In this document: one piece after another, positions 7,158 through 13,066 of the stretch
How positions within the stretch are numbered: position 1 is the stretch's first letter
Layout: each line of letters begins with the position of its first letter
NCBI GenBank assembly: GCA_003650255.1
Contig: QMOP01000014.1
Coordinates: 1-13,066 of the forward strand
DNA: 13,066 nucleotides
Direction of reading: 5' to 3'
Source: Caldisericota bacterium
Lineage (GTDB): Bacteria; CG03; B21-G15
Translations under genes and position numbers: made by a program
The notes under the pieces: model-generated
Databases searched by the model: none
Told to the model about the DNA's origin: nothing
The model's input: only the letters and a program-made list of their open reading frames with translations

Positions 7158-8407
7158 TGCATTATTTCAATTATAAAAGAGGAGAACTTTTTGCTGAAGA
7201 AGTAAAAGTAAAGGATATTGCAAAAAAGGTTCCAACACCATTTTATCTTTACAGCAAAAATACTCTTATAAGGCATATAAGGGCATTTAAAAGTGCATTT
7301 AAAGAGATAAATCCTATTATATGTTTTGCATTGAAGTCAAATTCAAATTTTGAGATTTTGAAAATATTAAGGAATGAAGGGTTTGGTGCTGACTGTGTTT
7401 CTTTATTTGAGATGAAGAAAGCAATTGAGGCAGGATTTCATCCAGAAAAAATTGTCTTTAATGGGAATGGAAAGACAGAGGAGGAGTTGGAGTTTGCAAT
7501 AAAACTTGGAATTCTTATGATAAATGCTGATAATGAAGAGGAGTTAGAGTTAATAGATAAAATTTGCAAGAAACTAAAAAAAAGAATTAAGGTTTCATTA
7601 AGAGTAAATCCAGAAATTGATCCAAAAACACATCCACATATAGCAACATCTTTAAGAGAAAGTAAGTTTGGTTTTGATTTGAAAAAAGCATTTTCCATTT
7701 ATAGAAATGCATCAAGATTTAAATTTCTTGAATTAAAAGGAGTTCATATTCATATTGGTTCACAGATTACTGACATTTCTCCTTTTAAAGAGGCACTTAC
7801 AAAGGTTTTTGATTTTACAACGAAATTAAGAAAATATGGAATTCGTTTTGAATATTTCAATGCAGGAGGAGGACTTGGAATTGTTTATAAAAAGGAGATT
7901 CCACCAAATCTTAAAGAATATGCAAAAGTTATCATGTCCTATTCAAGAAAAATAGCAGATAAACTTATACTTGAGCCAGGAAGAGTTATTGTTGGAAATG
8001 CAGGAATACTTATAACAAAGATTCTTTATATAAAGAAGTCAAGTTGTAAAAAATTTATTGTTGTTGATGCTGGAATGCATGGACTTTTAAGGCCAGCGCT
8101 TTATGGAGCATATCATGAAGTAAGGTTAGTGAGCAGCAGGCAGAAAGCAGAAAGTAGAGAAAAGTTTGATATTGTTGGTCCTATATGTGAAAGTGGAGAT
8201 GTTCTTGCAAAAGAAAGATTTCTTCCAGGGAATATTAAAAGTGGGGACTTACTTGCGATATTTTCAGCAGGTGCATATGGATATGTGATGAGTTCAAATT
8301 ACAATTTAAGGCCACTTCCAGCAGAAGTGATTGTGGATGGAAATAGATTTAAACTTATAAGAAGAGCACAGAATTATAGAGATTTAAGGAGGCTTGAGGT
8401 TGATTAA
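7157..8407 (+). CDS. lysA: Diaminopimelate decarboxylase
   Basis: LysA is a PLP enzyme that decarboxylates meso-diaminopimelate to lysine, the last step of lysine synthesis. The 416-residue protein has the PLP lysine K60 in CFALKSNSN, the barrel motifs HIHIGSQI and AGGGLGI, the phosphate/cofactor EPGR, GPICESGD with the cysteine that acts across the dimer, and GAYGYVMSSNYNLRPLPAE near the C terminus. It starts on an ATG overlapping the apt stop by one base and overlaps dapF by 8 bp. A linker before VGPICESGD is coded by a heptanucleotide tandem repeat (8131-8158), giving SSRQKAESR; this falls in a variable surface region, so function is probably kept. Confidence 0.96.
   Translation: MHYFNYKRGELFAEEVKVKDIAKKVPTPFYLYSKNTLIRHIRAFKSAFKEINPIICFALKSNSNFEILKILRNEGFGADCVSLFEMKKAIEAGFHPEKIVFNGNGKTEEELEFAIKLGILMINADNEEELELIDKICKKLKKRIKVSLRVNPEIDPKTHPHIATSLRESKFGFDLKKAFSIYRNASRFKFLELKGVHIHIGSQITDISPFKEALTKVFDFTTKLRKYGIRFEYFNAGGGLGIVYKKEIPPNLKEYAKVIMSYSRKIADKLILEPGRVIVGNAGILITKILYIKKSSCKKFIVVDAGMHGLLRPALYGAYHEVRLVSSRQKAESREKFDIVGPICESGDVLAKERFLPGNIKSGDLLAIFSAGAYGYVMSSNYNLRPLPAEVIVDGNRFKLIRRAQNYRDLRRLEVD
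8131..8158 (+). repeat. Degenerate heptanucleotide tandem repeat inside lysA
   Basis: Four consecutive 7-bp units are visible: GAGCAGC, AGGCAGA, AAGCAGA, AAGTAGA, with consensus near AAGCAGA. The stretch has low arginine/serine/glutamine complexity in protein and lies between the conserved YGAYHE and VGPICESGD blocks of LysA. Three units equal 21 bp, so gain or loss of three units would keep frame, whereas one or two would not. Confidence 0.6.
8387..8392 (+). promoter_or_regulatory. Ribosome binding site deciding the dapF TTG start
   Basis: AGGAGG lies within the lysA end. It is only one base from an in-frame TTG at 8394 but seven bases from the TTG at 8400, so the second TTG is the better start. 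The second start also gives the family-like N terminus MIKFSKFVATGNDF. Confidence 0.65.
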
Positions 8408-9203
8408 ATTTTCAAAATTTGTTGCAACAGGAAATGATTTTATAATTATTGATAATAGAGATAGAAAGATTAAAAAGCCATCAATCTTTGCAAGAAAGGT
8501 ATGCACAAGAAAATTTGGAATTGGTGCTGATGGAGTTTTACTTTTAGAAAAGGCAAAAGGTTTTGATTTTAAAATGAGGATTTTCAACCCTGATGGAAGT
8601 GAAGCAGAGATGTGTGGAAATGGTGCAAGATGTATTGCCTGTTATTCTTACAAAAATGGAATTTCCAGAAGAAAAATGAGATTTTTGACTATAAGTGGAG
8701 AGATAGAAGCAGAGGTGAAGGGGAAAAAGGTGAAGGTAAAACTTACTCCACCAAAAGATTATAGAGTTTTAAGGATAAAAGTTGATAGAAAAATTTTTAA
8801 AGTTTATTTTGTTCTTGCAGGTGTTCCTCATGCAGTTTTATTTTTTGAGAATCTTGAAAAGGTAGATGTTAGGGAGTTAGGAAGAAAGATAAGATATCAT
8901 CCTGTTTTTTCTCCAAAGGGAACAAATGTAAATTTTGTAAAAATTACAGGTAAAAATTCAATCTCAATAAGAACTTATGAAAGAGGAGTTGAAGATGAGA
9001 CATTAAGTTGTGGAACAGGGAGTGTTGCATCAAGTTATATTTCATGGAAGAATAGGTTTGTTTCTTCTCCTGTTAGGGTGAGCACAAGGGCAGAGAATTT
9101 AAAGGTTTATATTGAAGACGATAAAAATGTTTATTTAGAGGGAGAAGTTGAACATGTTTATGATGGAACCTTTTTCGCTTTTCCGGAAAAGAGAAAAAAG
9201 TAA
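8400..9203 (+). CDS. dapF: Diaminopimelate epimerase
   Basis: DapF interconverts LL- and meso-diaminopimelate, giving the substrate of LysA and a peptidoglycan precursor. I place the start at TTG 8400 from the ribosome binding site spacing, for 267 residues. Visible features are MIKFSKFVATGNDFIIID, GIGADGVLL, the first catalytic cysteine C72 in EMCGNGARC, the second cysteine C204 in ETLSCGTGS, and FNPDGSEAEM. Both cysteines of the two-base mechanism are present. The length is close to the family norm of about 275. It overlaps lysA by 8 bp, so the two final steps of lysine synthesis are translationally linked. An 11-bp gap separates it from nth. Confidence 0.96.
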   Translation: MIKFSKFVATGNDFIIIDNRDRKIKKPSIFARKVCTRKFGIGADGVLLLEKAKGFDFKMRIFNPDGSEAEMCGNGARCIACYSYKNGISRRKMRFLTISGEIEAEVKGKKVKVKLTPPKDYRVLRIKVDRKIFKVYFVLAGVPHAVLFFENLEKVDVRELGRKIRYHPVFSPKGTNVNFVKITGKNSISIRTYERGVEDETLSCGTGSVASSYISWKNRFVSSPVRVSTRAENLKVYIEDDKNVYLEGEVEHVYDGTFFAFPEKRKK

Positions 9204-9214
9204 GAGGGGGGAGG

Positions 9215-9847
9215 ATGAAAAAGAGGGTTGAAAAAATTATAGAGATTTTGAAAAAGGAGTATGGAAAACCAAAGACAGCTTTAAAATTCAGGAATCCATT
9301 TGAACTTATTGTTGCTACAATTCTTTCAGCACAGTGCACAGATGAAAGAGTAAATAAAATTACACCGCATCTATTTAAAAAATATCCTACAGTTAAAAGT
9401 TTTGCTGAAGCGGATTTAAAAGAACTTGAAAAGGATATAAGACCGACTGGTTTTTATAAGAATAAGGCAAGAAACATTAAGAATCTATCAAAAAAACTTC
9501 TTGATGAGTTTAATGGTAAGGTTCCTGATAGGATGGAGGATTTGATAAAACTTCCAGGAGTTGCGAGAAAGACAGCAAATATAGTGTTATCAAGTGCATT
9601 TGGTAAAGCAGAAGGTATAGCAGTTGATACACATGTAAGACGTCTTTCAAGACGACTTGGACTTTCTGAAAATGATGACCCGAATAAAATTGAAGAGGAT
9701 TTGATGAGAATTGTTCCAAAGAAACACTGGCTTTATTTTAATTATCTTCTTGTTGAACATGGAAGAAAAATATGTCAGGCGCGAAAACCAAAATGTGATT
9801 CTTGTAAGATTGCTCCGTATTGCCCATCTTTTAAAAAATTGAAATAA
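9215..9847 (+). CDS. nth: Endonuclease III (DNA glycosylase/AP lyase)
   Basis: Nth removes oxidised pyrimidines and cuts at the resulting abasic site in base-excision repair. The 210-residue protein has the helix-hairpin-helix LIKLPGVARKTANIV (110-124) with the catalytic lysine K119, the catalytic aspartate D138 in AVDTHVRR, and a C-terminal iron-sulfur cluster motif with Cys spaced C-x6-C-x2-C-x5-C (CQARKPKCDSCKIAPYC). The N terminus includes FELIVATILSAQCTDERVN. The start ATG follows a strong purine-rich site (GAGGGGGGAGG). Its stop TAA at 9845-9847 lies within the left arm of an inverted repeat. It sits inside a lysine-gene run with no obvious functional link to them. Confidence 0.95.
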   Translation: MKKRVEKIIEILKKEYGKPKTALKFRNPFELIVATILSAQCTDERVNKITPHLFKKYPTVKSFAEADLKELEKDIRPTGFYKNKARNIKNLSKKLLDEFNGKVPDRMEDLIKLPGVARKTANIVLSSAFGKAEGIAVDTHVRRLSRRLGLSENDDPNKIEEDLMRIVPKKHWLYFNYLLVEHGRKICQARKPKCDSCKIAPYCPSFKKLK

Positions 9848-9887
9848 TCCATAAAATTTGATAAAAGTATGATATGTACGGGTTATT
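9843..9887 (+). repeat. Inverted repeat after nth, before the dapA-like gene
   Basis: AATAATCC at 9843-9850 can pair with GGGTTATT at 9880-9887 (8 bp, one T-G wobble) around a 29-base AT-rich loop. The right arm is not followed by a run of T, so it is not a classic intrinsic terminator. The rest of the 82-bp gap (9848-9929) holds no promoter I find convincing, and the next gene has AAGGAGGG at 9919-9926. Confidence 0.3.
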
Positions 9888-9929
9888 GCTTTGATTGCAA
9901 AACTTATAGATTAAGAGTAAGGAGGGTTC

Positions 9930-10988
9930 ATGAAGGATGTTGATTTTTCTGGTTGCTGGACCGCACTTGTTACTCCTATGAAAGAGGATGGAAGTATTGA
10001 CTGGGAAGGTTTTGAAAAGAATATTGAGTTTCAGATTTCTCAAGGTATAACAGGAATTCTTCCGGTTGGAACAACAGGTGAAAGTCCAACATTAAGTTAT
10101 AAGGAACATAATGAGGTTATAAAAAGGGCTGTTGAGATAGCAAAAGGAAGGTGCTTTGTTCTTGCTGGAACAGGAGCAAATTCAGTAAAAGAGGCAGAGG
10201 AGTTTACAGAGGAGGCAGTGAAAAATGGATCTGATTGCTGTCTTCTTGTTGACCCATATTATAATGGTCCTTCTTCACTTGAGATAAGAAAAGAGTATTA
10301 TGAATATATTGCAGGAAAATTTCCTGAAATGTATTTTGTTCCTTATATAATTCCTGGAAGAACTGGTTGTGCTTTGTCTCCTGAGGATTTGGCAATCCTT
10401 GGAGAGAATTTTAAAAATATCAGAGCAGTAAAAGAAGCAACAGGTGATCTTGATAGAATGAGGAAGGAAAGGGAGATTTTACCTGATGATTTTAATATTT
10501 TAAGTGGGGATGACGATAAAACATTTGCAATGATGACTGATGAAAAAATAAGGGCAACAGGAGTTGTTTCTGTTATTTCAAACATAATGCCTGGATTTGT
10601 TGAAAAGATGACAAGGTTAATTCTGAAAGGAAATATAAATGAAGCTGAAGGATTAAAAAATAAACTTTCTCCACTTTTTAAGATGGTTACAATAAAAGGT
10701 GAAAGAAAGGTCATCATTAAAGGGAAAGAGTATGTTGTTGTTGATAAATATAGAAATCCACTTGGAATAAAGACAATAATGAACATTTTTGGAATGCCAG
10801 CAGGGTTATGTAGAAGTCCTCTTGGAAAGATGCAAAAAGATGTTCTTGAAAATCTTGTGGACAGTTTAAAGAAAATTTATGAAAAAAATCCGGAACTATT
10901 TGAACCAATAGAAAAATTTTATGATGTCAATATAAAAGAAAGGTTGAATAAAGAAAAATTCTGGAAAAGTTTAAGTTATAGTGAGTGA
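9930..10988 (+). CDS. dapA: DapA-like 4-hydroxy-tetrahydrodipicolinate synthase family protein, enlarged
   Basis: The family condenses pyruvate with aspartate semialdehyde in lysine synthesis, or acts as related aldolases such as N-acetylneuraminate lyase. Key residues are present: GTTGESPTL with T48 and T49, the PYYN tyrosine Y111, YIIPGRTG with Y139 and R144, and the Schiff-base lysine K168 in KEATGD. R144 favours a true DHDPS, which uses an arginine at this place to bind the aspartate semialdehyde carboxylate. At 352 residues it is about 60 longer than usual: extra residues at about 255-275 (IKGERKVIIKGKEYVVVDKYR), before NPLGIKTIM, and a long C-terminal tail from about 320. Context with lysA and dapF supports the lysine role, but the extra parts are unexplained. 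ATG follows AAGGAGGG. Confidence 0.82.
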   Translation: MKDVDFSGCWTALVTPMKEDGSIDWEGFEKNIEFQISQGITGILPVGTTGESPTLSYKEHNEVIKRAVEIAKGRCFVLAGTGANSVKEAEEFTEEAVKNGSDCCLLVDPYYNGPSSLEIRKEYYEYIAGKFPEMYFVPYIIPGRTGCALSPEDLAILGENFKNIRAVKEATGDLDRMRKEREILPDDFNILSGDDDKTFAMMTDEKIRATGVVSVISNIMPGFVEKMTRLILKGNINEAEGLKNKLSPLFKMVTIKGERKVIIKGKEYVVVDKYRNPLGIKTIMNIFGMPAGLCRSPLGKMQKDVLENLVDSLKKIYEKNPELFEPIEKFYDVNIKERLNKEKFWKSLSYSE

Positions 10989-12429
10989 TTTAAAAATTTT
11001 AGTAATAAACGAACCATTTATTCCACAGTTCTGTAGGACTCAGAGATGGGCGGCAAGAACGAGGGGAAGAGTTTTGCGTGCTCCGGACTGGCTGGCTTAT
11101 GCTACGGCAGTTTTAGAAAGAGATATTACAAAAGCCGAAGTTAGACTTTATGATTTTCCAGCAATGAATTGGAATAAGATACATTTAAAGCATTTAATAC
11201 GAAATGAAAAGCCAGATTTTGTAGTATTGGATTCAACAACACCATCAATTTTTTCGGACATTGAGTGTGCAAGAATTGTAAAAGAAAATTCAGATGCAAA
11301 AGTAATTATGGTAGGCCCCCATGCTTCTGCTTTACCAGAAGAGACTTTGAAACTTTCTGGAGGTAGTGTAGATGTTATAGCAATAGGTGAATATGATTAT
11401 ACTGTTAGAGATATTATTAAGAATTTTAACAAACTTAGAGAAGTAAAAGGTATTTGTTTTTGGGAGAAAGGTCAACCTGTTAGAACAGAAAAAAGACCTT
11501 TAATAGAAAATTTAGATGAACTTCCCTTTCCAGCATGGCATCATCTGGATTTGATGAAATATTTTGATGGGGGAAAGCTTTATCCTTATATAGATATAAT
11601 ATCAGGGAGAGGTTGTCCTAATAGGTGTATATTTTGTTTATGGCCCCAGGTGATGCATGGTTTTAGGTATCGTCTTAGATCACCAAAGAATGTAGTAGAT
11701 GAAATTGAATATGATATAAAACTTTGTCCTCAAGTCCTCCGAGGAGGGGAATTCTTTTTTGAAGACGATACATTTACAGTAAATAAAAAAAGAGCAATGG
11801 AGATTTGTGAGGAAATTTTGAGGCGGGGTTTGAAAATTACTTTTTCTGTAAATGGGAGAGTTGATAATGCTGATTTAGAAATGTTTCGTATGATGAAGAG
11901 AGCAGGATGTAGGGAAATTCTTGTCGGGTTTGAATCAGGAGTCCAAGAGATACTTGATAATGTAAATAAAAATATTACGCTGGAGCAATCACGTAAATTT
12001 ATGGAACTTGCAAGGAAGGCAGGACTTCAGGTCCATGCTTGTTTTGTTATAGGATTGCCAGGGGAAACAAGAGAAACTGCTAAAAAAACAATAGAGTTTG
12101 CCCTTGAACTTGATCCTGATACTGTTCAATTTTCTGGTGCGGTTCCATTTCCTGGTACAAAATTTTTTCACCTTGCAAAAAAGGAGGGCTGGCTTAAAGC
12201 GACTAGCTGGGAGGACTGGCTCCAGGAAGGGGAGCAGTCCGCTGTAATAGATTTACCTGGATTATCTCAAAAAGAGATTGACCATTATGTTAATCTCGGA
12301 TTGAAAAAATTTTATTTTAGGCCGGGTTATATGTTAAAATTTTTGATTAAAACAAGAGGATATGCTGATTTATATAGAAAAATAAGAGGGGCATATAATT
12401 TTATTTCTTATCTCCTAACTAATAAATGA
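10981..12429 (+). CDS. B12-binding-domain radical SAM enzyme
   Basis: This 482-residue protein has an N-terminal cobalamin-binding-like domain (about 1-160, with PDFVVLDSTTPS and VGPHASALPEE) followed by a radical SAM domain with the cluster motif GRGCPNRCIFC (C212, C216, C219; C-x3-C-x2-C). Later motifs are FFFEDDTF, VGFESGVQEIL and VIGLPGETRET. It should use SAM and a 4Fe-4S cluster to form the 5'-deoxyadenosyl radical, with cobalamin perhaps carrying a methyl group. Order and start (QRWAARTRGRVLRAPDWLAYA) recall the HpnJ and related lipid- and surface-polymer-modifying families, but I cannot name the substrate. The GTG start overlaps the previous stop by 8 bp with no strong ribosome binding site. 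About 7 of its 33 arginines use CGN codons, while none do in the dapA-like gene, suggesting a different origin. Confidence 0.85.
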   Translation: MSDLKILVINEPFIPQFCRTQRWAARTRGRVLRAPDWLAYATAVLERDITKAEVRLYDFPAMNWNKIHLKHLIRNEKPDFVVLDSTTPSIFSDIECARIVKENSDAKVIMVGPHASALPEETLKLSGGSVDVIAIGEYDYTVRDIIKNFNKLREVKGICFWEKGQPVRTEKRPLIENLDELPFPAWHHLDLMKYFDGGKLYPYIDIISGRGCPNRCIFCLWPQVMHGFRYRLRSPKNVVDEIEYDIKLCPQVLRGGEFFFEDDTFTVNKKRAMEICEEILRRGLKITFSVNGRVDNADLEMFRMMKRAGCREILVGFESGVQEILDNVNKNITLEQSRKFMELARKAGLQVHACFVIGLPGETRETAKKTIEFALELDPDTVQFSGAVPFPGTKFFHLAKKEGWLKATSWEDWLQEGEQSAVIDLPGLSQKEIDHYVNLGLKKFYFRPGYMLKFLIKTRGYADLYRKIRGAYNFISYLLTNK

Positions 12430-13066
12430 GTGGTGCATTGAAGAAGAAGGTTCTTTTAATCGGTCTTGATGGAGCTACATACAAGGTAATTGATAGAGGA
12501 ATAAAAGAGAATCTCCTTTCAACACTTTATACTTTTAAAGAGAATGGTGTGTGGGGAAATCTTCATAGTGTTGTTCCCTCTTTGTCTCCTTACTCATGGC
12601 CAGTTTTGTGTACGGGTCTAAATGCTGGTAAACTTGGAATATTTGGACTAAGTAAAGTAGTTGAGTGGAATAGTCCGTTAGATTTCCGTGAAATTCTTCC
12701 TTCAAGAAGAGATATTAATGGGATCCCCATTTGGAAAATATTGTCTGAAAATGGGATAAAAGTTGGAATAGTGAATATTCCTGTTACTTATCCCCCAGAT
12801 AAAGTTAATGGATTTATGATTTCCGGATTCCTTGCTCCTTCGACTTCGAAGAGATATTTTTATCCAGAAAGTATAAGCCCGTTCTTAAAGGACTATGTAA
12901 TAGACATAACTTTTTCTGGAGAAGAAGCGGGCTGGATACCCGAGAAAGGTGTAGATTTAAATAAAGTTTACAAAATGCAATGGGAAATTTCCAAAAAAAG
13001 ATTTATTACTTCCTGTAAACTGATTATGAAATATAAACCAGAATTTTTTTTAATTAACTTTAAAGG
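12426..13066 (+). CDS. Alkaline phosphatase/phosphodiesterase-superfamily protein (partial, N-terminal part)
   Basis: A 213-codon open frame runs to the window end without a stop. It begins MSGALKKKVLLIGLDGATYKVID, where D15 in GLDGA is the usual first metal ligand of the phosphodiesterase/nucleotide pyrophosphatase branch (PF01663-like). A conserved block follows: SPYSWPVLCTGLNAGKLGIFG (54-74). It aligns with the TPPAWTSFMTG pattern of these proteins, in which the first threonine is the nucleophile; here it is Ser54, a conservative change. The ATG overlaps the radical SAM stop (ATGA), so the two are translationally coupled. No signal peptide is apparent. Activity against phosphodiesters, sulfate or phosphonate esters cannot be told apart from the N-terminal part. 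The rest of the protein lies outside the window. Confidence 0.75.
   Translation, partial: MSGALKKKVLLIGLDGATYKVIDRGIKENLLSTLYTFKENGVWGNLHSVVPSLSPYSWPVLCTGLNAGKLGIFGLSKVVEWNSPLDFREILPSRRDINGIPIWKILSENGIKVGIVNIPVTYPPDKVNGFMISGFLAPSTSKRYFYPESISPFLKDYVIDITFSGEEAGWIPEKGVDLNKVYKMQWEISKKRFITSCKLIMKYKPEFFLINFK

Noticed and set aside
8394..8399. TTG 8394 as the dapF start
   Set aside because: It is only one base from the AGGAGG site, while TTG 8400 has seven-base spacing and gives the usual MIKF N terminus.
9868..9873. TATGAT as a -10 element for the dapA-like gene
   Set aside because: The only near -35 match (TTGAAA at 9839) is 23 bp away, too far for a sigma-70 promoter.
10193..10220. Apparent repeat AGAGGCAGAGGAG near a second GAGGAGGCAG in the dapA-like gene
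   Set aside because: It encodes a Glu/Ala-rich helix (EAEEFTEEA) expected at this place in the family, so the similarity comes from codon choice.
10343..10786. 147-codon open frame on the minus strand over the dapA-like gene
   Set aside because: It lies opposite a conserved enzyme with intact catalytic residues and has no family motif; the reverse complement of AT-rich, codon-biased genes often stays open.
11736..11747. CCTCC-GA-GGAGG palindrome in the radical SAM gene
   Set aside because: It is short, with a two-base loop, and is explained by the codons of a VLRGGE segment. It is GC-rich, but no start or T-run follows at suitable spacing.
1..13066. tRNA, rRNA, CRISPR array, insertion sequence or transposase
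   Set aside because: I saw no cloverleaf-like or rRNA-like stretch, no spaced direct repeats and no transposase frame; coding regions cover almost the whole window.

Overview
The window is AT-rich, about one third G+C by eye. It carries 14 protein genes, all on the + strand, and 12 of them are complete. I see no RNA gene, mobile element or CRISPR array. Most genes touch or overlap their neighbours and many have a strong AGGAGG-type ribosome binding site, so the region reads as one or a few long operons of a streamlined bacterium. A probable beta-barrel protein, an HtpX protease and the diaminopimelate route to lysine suggest a bacterium with an outer membrane. The archaeal-type LeuB and the compact operons would fit a poorly cultured lineage, but the sequence alone does not let me name a phylum.

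Layout. Positions 1-1196 hold the end of leuD and a complete leuB (leucine pathway). Positions 1248-2060 hold a TauE/SafE-type membrane transporter standing alone between two small gaps. A good sigma-70-like promoter at 2063-2091 leads into htpX. From there to about 9850 the genes are almost seamless: htpX, malQ, a COG2426 small membrane protein, an unrecognised beta-rich protein, acylphosphatase, a sigma-70 family factor, apt, lysA, dapF and nth. An 82-bp gap with an inverted repeat precedes a long dapA-like gene. From 10981 a B12-binding radical SAM enzyme and a phosphodiesterase-type enzyme (cut by the window end) begin what looks like a different functional block with somewhat different codon use.

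How they work together. lysA, dapF and the dapA-like gene belong to the meso-diaminopimelate/lysine pathway, and leuD/leuB to leucine synthesis. malQ handles maltodextrins, apt salvages adenine, nth repairs oxidised bases, and htpX does membrane protein quality control. The sigma factor differs from primary sigma factors at positions that read the -10 and extended -10 elements, so it is probably an alternative or group 2-like factor. The last two genes are translationally coupled and are the most likely place for an uncharacterised pathway. Other points of interest are a heptanucleotide tandem repeat inside lysA and the enlarged dapA-like protein.
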